A DNA stretch of 10,881 bases from Caulobacter sp. (GTDB lineage: Bacteria > Pseudomonadota > Alphaproteobacteria > Caulobacterales > Caulobacteraceae), in the NCBI GenBank assembly GCA_014378155.1, contig JACMOF010000195.1, positions 1 to 10,881 of the forward strand. The letters run 5' to 3'. The number at the start of each line of letters is the position of its first letter. Position 1 is the first letter of the stretch. Below the pieces are notes generated by a model. It made no database searches, had not been told where the DNA came from, and saw only the letters and a program-made list of their open reading frames with translations. Position numbers and translations under genes: made by a program. This document shows, piece by piece, positions 1-6,505 of this stretch.

Positions 1-1127
1 CCGGTGGTGTAGCCCTTCTCGATGCTGGCCGGTACGGGCCGCACGCCATAGGTCAGGCGCGGCAAGGTTCCGAAGTGGGCGGGCAGCTGGTCGTCCGAGC
101 GCTTGGCGATCTCGCTGGCCTTTTCCAGCAGCTGCTGGCGGCTGGTGGCGTAGAAGCGCGGGTCCTTGCGCAGAAAGGCGATGAAGGCCGGCAGGTCGCC
201 CGTGAAGCCCGCCTGCCGCATCACCGTCTGCATCCGGCCCCGGATGCGCGCCACCTCCGACAGGCCCAGGGCGTGGACCGCGTCGGGCGTCATGGTCGTG
301 GTGGTATGGCGGCGCACCAGGAAGGCATAGTAGCGTTGGCCATCGGGCAGGTCGGTCGCGGCCAGGCTCTTGGCGGCATGCGGCAGGTATTCCTGTTCCA
401 GGAAGGTCACGAAGCCGGCGCGGGCGGGCGACACCTTGTCGGCCAGCACCTCGGACCCCTCGGCCAGCAGGGCGGCGCGGCGATCGGCGGGGATGGACGC
501 GGGCAGGTCGCGCAGCGGGGCCAGCAGCGGCTCGTCGACCACCGGCGTGGCGGCCGTTCGGCGGGCGCGGTCCAGCACGGCCCGCGCGGTCGGGACGGCT
601 TGGACAAAGCCCGTGCTGATCCCGCGCCGGGCGTTGGCGATATTGGCGGCGTACCAGTCGGGCGTGGCGGCCAGCAGGCCGATCCACTGGCGCGCCTCGG
701 CCTCGCTCTTCGGGTGCATGCCGTTGGCGCGGTACAGCAGGGTCACGTCGAAGCCGCCGTCGGTGTTGAACGGCATCCGCGCCTCGTCGAACGACAGGCC
801 CTCCAGCCGCTCGTCGAGACTCCATTTGAGGATGGCGTGGGTCAGGCGCTGGTCGGGGGTCAGGCCGGCCAGGTCGACGCCGTCCAGGGCCTGGCGGGCG
901 GCCGTCAGCTGAGCCTTACGCGTGGCGTCGGCGGCCGGTCCTACTGGCGGAAACTTGAAGCGCGAAGCCTCGTCGGCCCCGCCCTCCCCGTCGTCCTCGC
1001 CCGCCCCGGAGGCCTCATAGGCCTTGACGGCCTGATCCAGCCGGTCGGCGGCGCCGGGCGTCGCGGCGGCCGCCGCGCCATTCAGGGCGAGGGTCAAGGC
1101 CAGGCCTACAAGGACGCGCTTGAACAT
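1..1127 (-). CDS. DUF885 family secreted peptidase-like protein, N-terminal part (cut by window edge)
   Basis: This gene reads leftward and leaves the window at base 1, so 375 codons plus two bases are visible of a family that usually has about 580-600 residues. Residues 1-21 (Met-Phe-Lys-Arg, a hydrophobic core, then Ala-Ala-Ala) form a signal peptide, so the protein should be exported. The mature part carries features I know from DUF885 proteins: MPFNTDGGF near 118-126, EYLPHA near 246-251, RYYAFLVRRHTTTTMTP near 265-281 followed by the ALGLSEV helix, and FLRKDPRFYA near 318-327. The zinc-peptidase-like HExxH region expected further on is outside the window, so catalytic competence cannot be judged. 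The ATG is preceded by GGGGAA about six bases upstream, which supports this start. It lies 59 bp downstream of the small secreted-protein gene on the same strand and may share its transcript. A peptidase role is inferred from the family only. Confidence 0.85.
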   Translation of the reverse strand, partial: MFKRVLVGLALTLALNGAAAAATPGAADRLDQAVKAYEASGAGEDDGEGGADEASRFKFPPVGPAADATRKAQLTAARQALDGVDLAGLTPDQRLTHAILKWSLDERLEGLSFDEARMPFNTDGGFDVTLLYRANGMHPKSEAEARQWIGLLAATPDWYAANIANARRGISTGFVQAVPTARAVLDRARRTAATPVVDEPLLAPLRDLPASIPADRRAALLAEGSEVLADKVSPARAGFVTFLEQEYLPHAAKSLAATDLPDGQRYYAFLVRRHTTTTMTPDAVHALGLSEVARIRGRMQTVMRQAGFTGDLPAFIAFLRKDPRFYATSRQQLLEKASEIAKRSDDQLPAHFGTLPRLTYGVRPVPASIEKGYTT

Positions 1128-1186
1128 TGGAAGTTCCCCGCTAAAGCCTCGCGGTTAGAGCAGGAATCGCGGCGCCGCCCAAACGG

Positions 1187-1819
1187 CTAGAACGTCGTCT
1201 TGCAGCCTTGCTTGGCGTGGACGCCGCGCAGGAAGCCGCGACGGGCGAAGCCGGCGTCGAGGGCGGCGTTCATGCGGCGCTCGGCGGGGGCGGCGCCGGA
1301 CACTTCGCGCACTAGCCCGCGGAACGGGATGATGGCGTTGACCACGGTCTTGCCGCCCGCCTCGGCCAGACGGCCGACGCGGTTTTCCTTGTACTCGTTG
1401 CCGACGTTGTAGTCGGGGCCGAGTTCGCCGTTGAGGCTGGCGATCTCGGCGGCCAGCGCCTTGCAGGTTTTCAGGCCCTTGATGTTGTAAGGGTCGCTGG
1501 CGGCCTTGGCCAGGATCGGCGGTACGTCGCGCTTCATCACGCCGACGTCGCGAGCCGGCTGGGTGCCGATCTCCAGGGTCTTCTTGCGCGCGCCGTCTTT
1601 CCAGCTTTCGTTGGTCTCGTCGGCGGGTTTCTTCTGCACCACCTTGGCGGGGACCTTGCCCGGATCCCTGCTCGGATCCTCCGGCTGGATCTGGCGCTCG
1701 GCTGCGGTCTCCTGGATCTTGGCTCTTGCCTGGGCGTGCGCCTGGCCAGCCAGCATAAGCGCCGCCGCAGCGACCGTCATAGAGGCCAGGCGAGCGCGTC
1801 CAAGGTTCATTCGAGTCAT
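1187..1819 (-). CDS. Conserved hypothetical secreted protein, 210 aa
   Basis: I do not recognise a named function. Residues 1-29 form a clear Sec signal peptide: basic start, an alanine-rich hydrophobic core around 14-25, and a QAHA-QA cleavage site after residue 29. The next 75 residues are charged and rich in Lys, Asp, Glu and Pro, probably disordered. The C-terminal half (about 108-210) looks like the conserved domain: YNIKGLKTCKALAAEIASL, GPDYN, IIPFRGLVREVSGA (163-176), then an Arg-rich stretch ending in GFLRGV and a terminal Cys. C119 and C206 are the only cysteines and could form a disulphide in the periplasm. The start at 1819 has AGGA about eight bases upstream; a second ATG at 1810 has no such site. 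My impression is that similar short proteins occur in other Caulobacterales and sphingomonads, but I could not test this. A 16-bp palindrome lies 40 bp upstream. Confidence 0.75.
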   Translation of the reverse strand: MTRMNLGRARLASMTVAAAALMLAGQAHAQARAKIQETAAERQIQPEDPSRDPGKVPAKVVQKKPADETNESWKDGARKKTLEIGTQPARDVGVMKRDVPPILAKAASDPYNIKGLKTCKALAAEIASLNGELGPDYNVGNEYKENRVGRLAEAGGKTVVNAIIPFRGLVREVSGAAPAERRMNAALDAGFARRGFLRGVHAKQGCKTTF

Positions 1820-1859
1820 GTGCCGTTCCTACACCTTCACCGGCCCGACGCAGGTGAAC

Positions 1860-1875
1860 GCCGTTTATAAACGGC
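1860..1875. promoter_or_regulatory. Perfect 16-bp palindrome upstream of the small secreted-protein gene (candidate operator)
   Basis: GCCGTTTATAAACGGC is its own reverse complement over all 16 bases and is AT-rich in its centre, in otherwise GC-rich DNA. It sits 40 bp before the ATG of the minus-strand gene starting at 1819 and 74 bp beyond the 3' end of the nearer tRNA. It contains TATAAA, which could serve as a -10 element reading left, but no good -35 is found at 17 or 18 bp. A dimeric repressor site overlapping the promoter is one reading; chance is another. Confidence 0.35.
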
Positions 1876-1949
1876 TAGCTTCACAGTGGGTTCCGCAGCG
1901 CACCCAAGGCCCACCGGATGCGTCACGCTTCAAATTCTGAGGAGGAAAT

Positions 1950-2024
1950 TGGAGCGGGCGAAGAGATTCGAACTCTCGACCCCAACCTTGGCAAGGTTGT
2001 GCTCTACCACTGAGCTACGCCCGC
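1950..2024 (-). tRNA. tRNA-Gly (anticodon GCC), copy 2 in transcription order
   Basis: The reverse strand folds as a complete 75-nt tRNA: acceptor GCGGGCG paired with CGCCCGC, D arm GCTC-AGTGGTA-GAGC, anticodon arm CAACC-TTGCCAA-GGTTG with anticodon GCC at 1990-1992, T arm GAGAG-TTCGAAT-CTCTT with one G-U pair, discriminator T, and an encoded CCA. It reads glycine codons GGC and GGU. It is identical to the copy at 2071-2145; the two are 46 bp apart (121-bp period) and are probably processed from one precursor. No clear terminator is seen downstream. Confidence 0.97.
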
Positions 2025-2070
2025 ATCCGGGATCTTCTGGGTCTCGTTCCACGCTCCGAAATCCGGAGAA

Positions 2071-2145
2071 TGGAGCGGGCGAAGAGATTCGAACTCTCGA
2101 CCCCAACCTTGGCAAGGTTGTGCTCTACCACTGAGCTACGCCCGC
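2071..2145 (-). tRNA. tRNA-Gly (anticodon GCC), copy 1 in transcription order
   Basis: This has the same 75-nt cloverleaf as its neighbour, base for base, with the anticodon at 2111-2113 and an encoded CCA. It is the promoter-proximal copy. The 46-bp spacer between the two genes contains a small hairpin (CTCCG at 2054-2058 with CGGAG at 2064-2068) that could assist processing. Both genes are immediately preceded on the coding strand by GAT, so the duplication may include a few flanking bases. Confidence 0.97.
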
Positions 2146-2186
2146 ATCGGCGAGGGCTGAAACAGCGCCCCGCGACGAGGAGGCGG

Positions 2187-2215
2187 CTTATGGCAGAGCG
2201 CCCCGCGGTTGGCAA
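2187..2215 (-). promoter_or_regulatory. Probable housekeeping-sigma promoter for the tRNA-Gly pair
   Basis: On the minus strand, TTGCCA (2215-2210, five of six matches to TTGACA) is followed after exactly 17 bp by CATAAG (2192-2187, four of six to TATAAT). The predicted start near 2180 would give a leader of about 35 nt before the first tRNA at 2145. Position, strand and spacing all fit a stable-RNA promoter. Confidence 0.55.
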
Positions 2216-2260
2216 GCGGTCTGAGGGAGGGTTGCAGCGCATGATGGTGGACATTGCAAA

Positions 2261-2402
2261 CTCCTCCCCCTTTGGGGCAGGCGGCCGAAGGCCGGTGGGG
2301 GGAGTATTGGGGTCGTCGATCTTGTTCGTGGCCCGCGTCCAATCACTCCCCGCTCCGTCGGCTGCGCCGACACCTCCCCCACAGGGGCCCCACAGGGGGA
2401 GC
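2261..2402. repeat. BIME-like pair of inverted GC-rich hairpin elements in a gene-free stretch
   Basis: The stretch 2146-2468 (323 bp) contains no gene that I can support. Its main content is two related elements in opposite orientation. Element A (2261-2305) has CTCCCCC, CTTTGGGG, an inner hairpin GCGGCCGAAGGCCG, then GGGGGGAGT. Element B (2345-2402) begins ACTCCCC, has an inner hairpin GTCGGCTGCGCCGAC, then CTCCCCCACAGGGG and ends GGGGGAG. B therefore resembles the reverse complement of A with a different inner stem. B also holds a tandem duplication of the 11-mer CCCCACAGGGG (2377-2387 and 2388-2398). The layout matches interspersed mosaic elements built from two REPs, and I recall similar sequences between genes in Caulobacter, though copy number was not checked. 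Confidence 0.6.
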
Positions 2403-2468
2403 AACTGGGGTTGCGCCGAGGCTCGTTTTGCCCGTTCATTCGCCCCCTCATTTTCAGGAACTTAGCGT

Positions 2469-3329
2469 TTGCGTCTGTTCGTGTTCGGATTGGGTTATGT
2501 CGGCCTGGCCTTCTGCAAGGCCCTGGTCGCGAAGGGCTGGAGCGTCGTCGGGACGACGCGGGGCGCTGACCGCGCCGTGTCGCTGCGCGCCCTTGGGATC
2601 GAGACCATCGACGCCAACGACCGCGCCGCGATGACCGCCGCCCTGACCGGCGTCAACGCCGTGCTGATTACCGCCCCGCCCACCGCCGAGGGTTGCCCCG
2701 GCCTGCAGGCGGTGATCCCCGCCCTGGCCGCAGCCCAGGCCTTTCCCGACTGGATCGGCTATCTGTCGACCACCGGGGTCTATGGCGACTTCGAGGGCCG
2801 CTGGGTGTTCGAAAGCTCGCCGCTGAAGGCCCAGTCGGTCGAGGGCGCCCGCCGGGTCGGCGCCGAGCGCGACTGGCAGGAGGTGGGGCGCGGCATGGGC
2901 CTGACCGTGACCACCTTCCGGCTGCCCGGCATCTACGGCCCTGGCCGCAGCGCGCTGGACCGCCTGCGGGCCGGCGAGGGCCGGCGTATAGTCAAGGCTG
3001 GCCAGGTGTTCAGCCGCATCCATCTGGACGACATCGTCACCGGCCTGCTGGCCTCGCTGGACCGGCCCAGGGCGGGCGGCGTCTATAATCTGTGCGACGA
3101 CGAACCGGCCCCGCCGCAGGATGTCATGGAACACGCCGCCGGCCTGCTGGGCGTGGCCGTGCCGCCGGACCTGCCGTTCAACGAACTGGGCCTGTCGCCC
3201 GCCACCCGCCGCTTCTACGCCGAGAACAAGCGCGTCTCGAACGCCCTGGCCAAGGCCGAGCTGGGCTGGCGGCCGAGATATCCGACCTATCGAGAGGGGC
3301 TGGCGGCGATTTTGGCGGGCGGGGGCTAG
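2469..3329 (+). CDS. Atypical SDR / NAD-dependent epimerase-dehydratase family protein (YeeZ-like), 286 aa
   Basis: This is an extended short-chain dehydrogenase/reductase fold. The N-terminal strand is followed by the dinucleotide-binding motif GLGYVG (residues 7-12), and residues 96-116 carry IGYLSTTGVYGDFEGRWVFE, typical of the YeeZ-like branch of the NAD(P)-binding epimerase family. FRLPGIYGPGR (150-160), SRIHLDDIV (182-190) and a late GWRPRYPTYREGL (266-278) complete the family pattern. The usual Tyr-x-x-x-Lys catalytic pair is missing: the equivalent helix reads ARRVGAERDW (127-136). Classical epimerase chemistry is therefore unlikely, and the substrate is unknown. The start is a TTG with AGGAA eight bases upstream and an in-frame TAG at 2463-2465, so no earlier start is possible. 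The gene ends 7 bp from the stop of the convergent hydrolase gene, with no visible terminator between them. Confidence 0.85.
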   Translation: MRLFVFGLGYVGLAFCKALVAKGWSVVGTTRGADRAVSLRALGIETIDANDRAAMTAALTGVNAVLITAPPTAEGCPGLQAVIPALAAAQAFPDWIGYLSTTGVYGDFEGRWVFESSPLKAQSVEGARRVGAERDWQEVGRGMGLTVTTFRLPGIYGPGRSALDRLRAGEGRRIVKAGQVFSRIHLDDIVTGLLASLDRPRAGGVYNLCDDEPAPPQDVMEHAAGLLGVAVPPDLPFNELGLSPATRRFYAENKRVSNALAKAELGWRPRYPTYREGLAAILAGGG

Positions 3330-3336
3330 GGTCGCC

Positions 3337-4209
3337 CTACTCCTCCTCGGCGCTCGCCCACGGCGCCGGCGCCAGGGCTTCCAGGTTCGGCGCACCGCGG
3401 ATGCGGGCGGCTCGGGCGAGGCGGCGGGAGACCAGGTCGCCTTCGCCTTCCGTCGCGACCCGTGACCGCGCCTCGGCCACGGCCGCCACCAGCCGCTCCA
3501 GGTCCTGGGGCCGCGACAGCCGATGATCGCCGTCCTTGATCAGGGTGAAGACCACGTCGCTTGAGGTCAGGCTGTTGGCCAGTTCCAGGGCGTGGGTCCA
3601 GGGCACATCCGGATCGGCGCCGCCTTGCAAAACGCGCACGGGAACGTCGATCGGCACGGCGCCTTGCAGGATCGACCAGCGCGCGCCGTCTTCCAGGAGT
3701 TCGCGGGTGATCGGATAGCCGCCGTCCTCGTAGTCGGAAGGCCGGGTCCAGAAGCCGTCGCGGGCGATGGCCGTCTTGGCCTCGGCGGAAAGTTCGGGTT
3801 CCATCAGCTTTTCGGTGAAGTCCGGAGCTGGGGCGATCAGCACCATGGCCTTGACACGCTCGGGCCGGGCGATGGCCGCCAGACACGCGATCCAGCCGCC
3901 CATCGACGAGCCCACCAGCACCAGCGGGCCCTTCGTCAGGTCGTCGATCACTGACAGGGCGTCCTCGCGCCAGCGGCTGATGGTGCCCTCGGCGAAATCG
4001 CCGTCCGATGCGCCGTGGCCGAAATAGTCGAAGCGTACGAAGCCGCCGCCGGTGGCCTGGGCCTGGTCAGCCAGAACCTGCGCCTTGGTCCCCGTCATGT
4101 CCGAGTGGAAGCCGCCCAACCAGACCACGGTCGGGCCATTGCCGATAACCTTGTGATAGGCCAACCTGAAATTGTCGTCTCGGGCGTGGTATTCAACGGA
4201 ATCGGTCAT
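3337..4209 (-). CDS. ABHD10-like alpha/beta hydrolase (serine hydrolase), 290 aa
   Basis: This is a compact alpha/beta hydrolase with a full catalytic triad: nucleophile S102 in VLVGSSMGGW (97-106), acid D199 in LQGGADPDVPW (194-204), and H229 in KDGDHRLSR (225-233). The oxyanion-side strand WLGGFHSDMTGTKA and the FDYFGHGASDGDFAEGTISRWREDALSVIDDL block (60-91) closely resemble mammalian mitochondrial ABHD10, a depalmitoylating or esterase-type enzyme. A (thio)esterase activity on acylated or small ester substrates is therefore likely; the true substrate is unknown. There is no signal peptide, so it should act in the cytoplasm. Residues from about 240 to 290 are an extra Arg/Ala/Pro-rich tail beyond the fold. 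The ATG at 4209 has AAGG eight bases upstream; the reading frame stays open further back over the glycosyltransferase gene, but that is antisense. The gene is divergent from that gene across 57 bp. Confidence 0.88.
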   Translation of the reverse strand: MTDSVEYHARDDNFRLAYHKVIGNGPTVVWLGGFHSDMTGTKAQVLADQAQATGGGFVRFDYFGHGASDGDFAEGTISRWREDALSVIDDLTKGPLVLVGSSMGGWIACLAAIARPERVKAMVLIAPAPDFTEKLMEPELSAEAKTAIARDGFWTRPSDYEDGGYPITRELLEDGARWSILQGAVPIDVPVRVLQGGADPDVPWTHALELANSLTSSDVVFTLIKDGDHRLSRPQDLERLVAAVAEARSRVATEGEGDLVSRRLARAARIRGAPNLEALAPAPWASAEEE

Positions 4210-4266
4210 GGCGCGGCCTTGTTCATTTCGATAACTACGACCCCGTAACCCTCGCCAGAGCAACGC

Positions 4267-5433
4267 GTGTCCATTCTCCCCGATGATTTCACGCTTCTGC
4301 AAGTGACCCCCGAGCTTGAAACGGGCGGCGCCGAGCAGACGACGATCGACGTGGCCCACGGCGTGATCGCCCAGGGCGGCAAGGCGTTGGTCGCCACCAA
4401 GGGCGGACGGATGGCCGCGCGCCTTGAGGCCGATGGTGGTCGCCTGGCCCAGATGCCGGCCCAGACCAAGAACCCGCTGATCATGCTGGGCAACGCCGCC
4501 CGCCTGGTCGACCTGATCCGCCGTGAAAAGGTCAGCCTGGTCCACGCCCGCTCGCGCGCTCCGGCCTTCAGCGCCCTGTGGGCGGCCCACGCGACGAAGG
4601 TGCCGTTCATCGCGACCTATCACGGAGTCTACAACGCCAAGTCCAGCCTCAAGCGCTGGTACAACGCGGTGATGACCAAGGGCGACCTGGTGATCGCCAA
4701 TTCCGAATATACCCGCGCCCACGTCATCGCCGAGCACGGCATTTTGCCCGACAAGGTGGTGGCGATCCCGCGCGGCGTCGACCTGACCCGGTTTGAGCCC
4801 GGCCTGGTCTCGGCCGAGCGGGTCGACGCGCTGCGCAAGGCCTGGGGCGTATCGTCCGAGGACCGCCGCCTGAAGGTGGTGCTGGCCGGCCGGCTGACCC
4901 GCTGGAAGGGCCAGGCCCTGGCCATCGAAGCCCTGGCCAAGCTCAAGGCCGTCGGCGAGCTGCGCATCCTGCTGCTGCTGGTCGGCGACGACCAGGGCCG
5001 CAAGGCCTATCGGGCCGAGCTGGAACACATGATCGCGCAGGCGGGCCTGCAGGACAGCGTCAAGCTGTGCGGCCATTGCGACGACATGCCCGCCGCCTAT
5101 CTGGTTGCCGACCTAGCCATCGCGCCCTCGCTGGAGCCCGAGGCCTTCGGCCGCACGGCGGTCGAGCCGCAGGTGATGGGCAAGCCGGTGATGGCCGCCG
5201 ATCATGGGGCGGCGCGCGAGACCGTGCTGAACGGCGACACCGGCTGGCTGGTCAAGCCGGGCGACCCGGAAGCCTGGGCCGAGGCCCTGTCCAACGCTTG
5301 CGAGGCGGGCGCGGCGCGACGTCAGATCATGGGCATGGCGGCCCGGGCCCGCGCCCGTAAATTGTATTCTGTTGACGCGATGGTCGAAGCAACGCTCAAG
5401 GTCTACGCGCGCGTTCTGGAGACGAAGAGTTGA
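4267..5433 (+). CDS. GT4-family glycosyltransferase, 388 aa
   Basis: A GT-B fold retaining glycosyltransferase. The N-terminal acceptor domain begins with the family signature LETGGAEQTTIDVA (17-30) and includes HARSRAPAFSALWAA (93-107) and TYHGVYN (117-123). The C-terminal donor domain has VVLAGRLTRWKGQ (204-216), with R209 and K214 positioned to hold the nucleotide-sugar diphosphate, GDD near 240, and the E-x7-E motif E292 to E300 in EAFGRTAVE. It probably moves a sugar from a nucleotide donor onto an LPS core or another envelope glycan; the sugar cannot be read from sequence. It is cytoplasmic or membrane-associated, with no transmembrane segment. The start is GTG at 4267: an in-frame TAA at 4246 limits the choice and the Shine-Dalgarno is weak. 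Its stop overlaps the start of the GT9 gene by four bases, so the two are co-translated. Confidence 0.9.
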   Translation: MSILPDDFTLLQVTPELETGGAEQTTIDVAHGVIAQGGKALVATKGGRMAARLEADGGRLAQMPAQTKNPLIMLGNAARLVDLIRREKVSLVHARSRAPAFSALWAAHATKVPFIATYHGVYNAKSSLKRWYNAVMTKGDLVIANSEYTRAHVIAEHGILPDKVVAIPRGVDLTRFEPGLVSAERVDALRKAWGVSSEDRRLKVVLAGRLTRWKGQALAIEALAKLKAVGELRILLLLVGDDQGRKAYRAELEHMIAQAGLQDSVKLCGHCDDMPAAYLVADLAIAPSLEPEAFGRTAVEPQVMGKPVMAADHGAARETVLNGDTGWLVKPGDPEAWAEALSNACEAGAARRQIMGMAARARARKLYSVDAMVEATLKVYARVLETKS

Positions 5434-6404
5434 GCAAGGAAGTCAAGAAGGTCCTGGTCATCAAGCTGGGCGCCCTCGGCGATTTCGTACTGGCCCTGGC
5501 GGCGATGAAGAAGATTCGCGAGGCCCATCCGCGCGCCAAGATCACCTTGCTCACCACCCCGCCCTTCGAAGCCCTGGCCAGGCTGTCGCCCTATTTCAAC
5601 ACCATCGAGACCGACGGGCGGCCCGGCGATTTCGGCGACCTGACAGCCATGCTCGGCCGGATGCGCAAGGCGCGCTACGACAGGGTCTATGACCTGCAGA
5701 CCAACAGCCGCAGCAACTGGTACTTCCAGGCCCTGCGGCCTTTTCCGCCACAGTGGTCGGGCATCGCCACGGGCTGCGCCCTGCCCCAGCGCGGCAAGGC
5801 CCGCGACCACATGCACACCCTGGAGCGGCAGGCCGACCAGCTGAAGCAAGCTGGCATCTGGCCCGACGCCCCCACCGAGCCCGGCAGCGCCCCGCCGCCG
5901 GACCTGACCTGGATTCTGCGCCGCACCAAGGAGCCCCGCGGCCCCGTGGCTGGCGCGACGGCGGCCAAGCCCTATGTGCTGCTGGTGCCGGGCGGCTCGG
6001 CCCATCGGCCCGAGAAGCGCTGGCCGGTCGAGAGCTATGCGCAGCTCGCGGCGCTGCTGAAGGCGCGGGGGCTGGATATCGTCATCATCGGCGGCCCGCA
6101 GGAAAGCGCCATGGCCCGCCAGATCCAAAAGGCCGTCGGCCAGGCCCGCGACCTGACCGGCCGCACCGACTTCGCCCAACTGGCCGTGCTGGGCGCCAAG
6201 GCGGCCCTGGCGATCGGCAACGACACCGGCCCCACCCACCTGCTGGCCGCCGCCGGCGCCCCGACCATCGCCCTGTTCTCCGACGCCTCCGATCCCGAAC
6301 TGTGCGGCCCGCGCGGCCATGTGGCGGTGATCCGCTCGCCGGACCTCAAGGCCCTGCCCGTCAGCACGGTGGCCAGCGCCGCGATCTCGCTGCTGCCGCA
6401 CTAA
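5430..6404 (+). CDS. GT9-family (heptosyltransferase-like) glycosyltransferase, 324 aa
   Basis: This belongs to the ADP-heptose:LPS heptosyltransferase family. Residues 8-22 (VLVIKLGALGDFVLA) hold the conserved LGxxGD segment with D18, equivalent to the catalytic aspartate in WaaC/WaaF. LVPGGSAHRPEKRWP (185-199) opens the donor domain with K196, and GNDTGPTHLLAAAGAP (263-278) is the classical GT9 nucleotide-sugar motif. The length fits the family. Activity on LPS inner core is likely, but I cannot say which of the heptosyltransferase or related roles it has. The start is TTG in a TTGA overlap with the upstream stop, and GGAG at 5418-5421 stands eight bases before it. With the GT4 gene it forms a two-gene unit. 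Nothing follows for 101 bp except an inverted repeat that may end transcription. Confidence 0.9.
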   Translation: MSKEVKKVLVIKLGALGDFVLALAAMKKIREAHPRAKITLLTTPPFEALARLSPYFNTIETDGRPGDFGDLTAMLGRMRKARYDRVYDLQTNSRSNWYFQALRPFPPQWSGIATGCALPQRGKARDHMHTLERQADQLKQAGIWPDAPTEPGSAPPPDLTWILRRTKEPRGPVAGATAAKPYVLLVPGGSAHRPEKRWPVESYAQLAALLKARGLDIVIIGGPQESAMARQIQKAVGQARDLTGRTDFAQLAVLGAKAALAIGNDTGPTHLLAAAGAPTIALFSDASDPELCGPRGHVAVIRSPDLKALPVSTVASAAISLLPH

Positions 6405-6413
6405 GGACCGGGC

Positions 6414-6490
6414 GGGGACATGCACTTGTGTGTGTCCCCGGGTCTTGGCGTCGTGCCTCCGAGTGGGGACACGCACAAGTGCATGTCCCC
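6414..6490. repeat. 26-bp near-perfect inverted repeat (REP-type pair) between convergent genes
   Basis: The left arm is 6414-6439 and the right arm 6465-6490, with a 25-nt loop. Of 26 positions, 25 pair perfectly and the other would be a G-U pair in RNA. Each arm is itself bounded by GGGGACA and TGTCCCC, so each can form a small hairpin, and the two together one long one. It fills most of the 101 bp between the GT9 stop and the stop of the minus-strand YitT gene. It could stop or protect transcripts from both sides, although there is no T-tract. The GGGACA/TGTCCC core recurs in the palindrome near 10319. Confidence 0.75.
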
Positions 6491-6505
6491 AGCTCAGTTC
6501 CGATC

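Noticed and set aside
75..1190. 371-codon plus-strand frame at the left end
   Set aside because: The opposite strand encodes a recognisable DUF885 protein with a signal peptide; the plus-strand translation is Gly/Gln/Arg-rich without motifs.
1950..2145. tRNA-Gly pair as a phage or island attachment site, or as a CRISPR-like direct repeat
   Set aside because: The copies are complete, functional-looking tRNAs, there are only two, and no integrase, cas gene or phage gene is nearby.
1886..2465. Several short frames across the tRNA genes, sharing a repeated ERAKRFELSTPTLARLC segment
   Set aside because: The segment is only the complement of the two tRNA-Gly genes. Such frames are known false annotations.
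4210..5076. Upstream extension of the hydrolase frame to 579 codons
   Set aside because: The extra part is antisense to the GT4 gene, and family similarity starts exactly at the ATG at 4209, which has a usable ribosome site.
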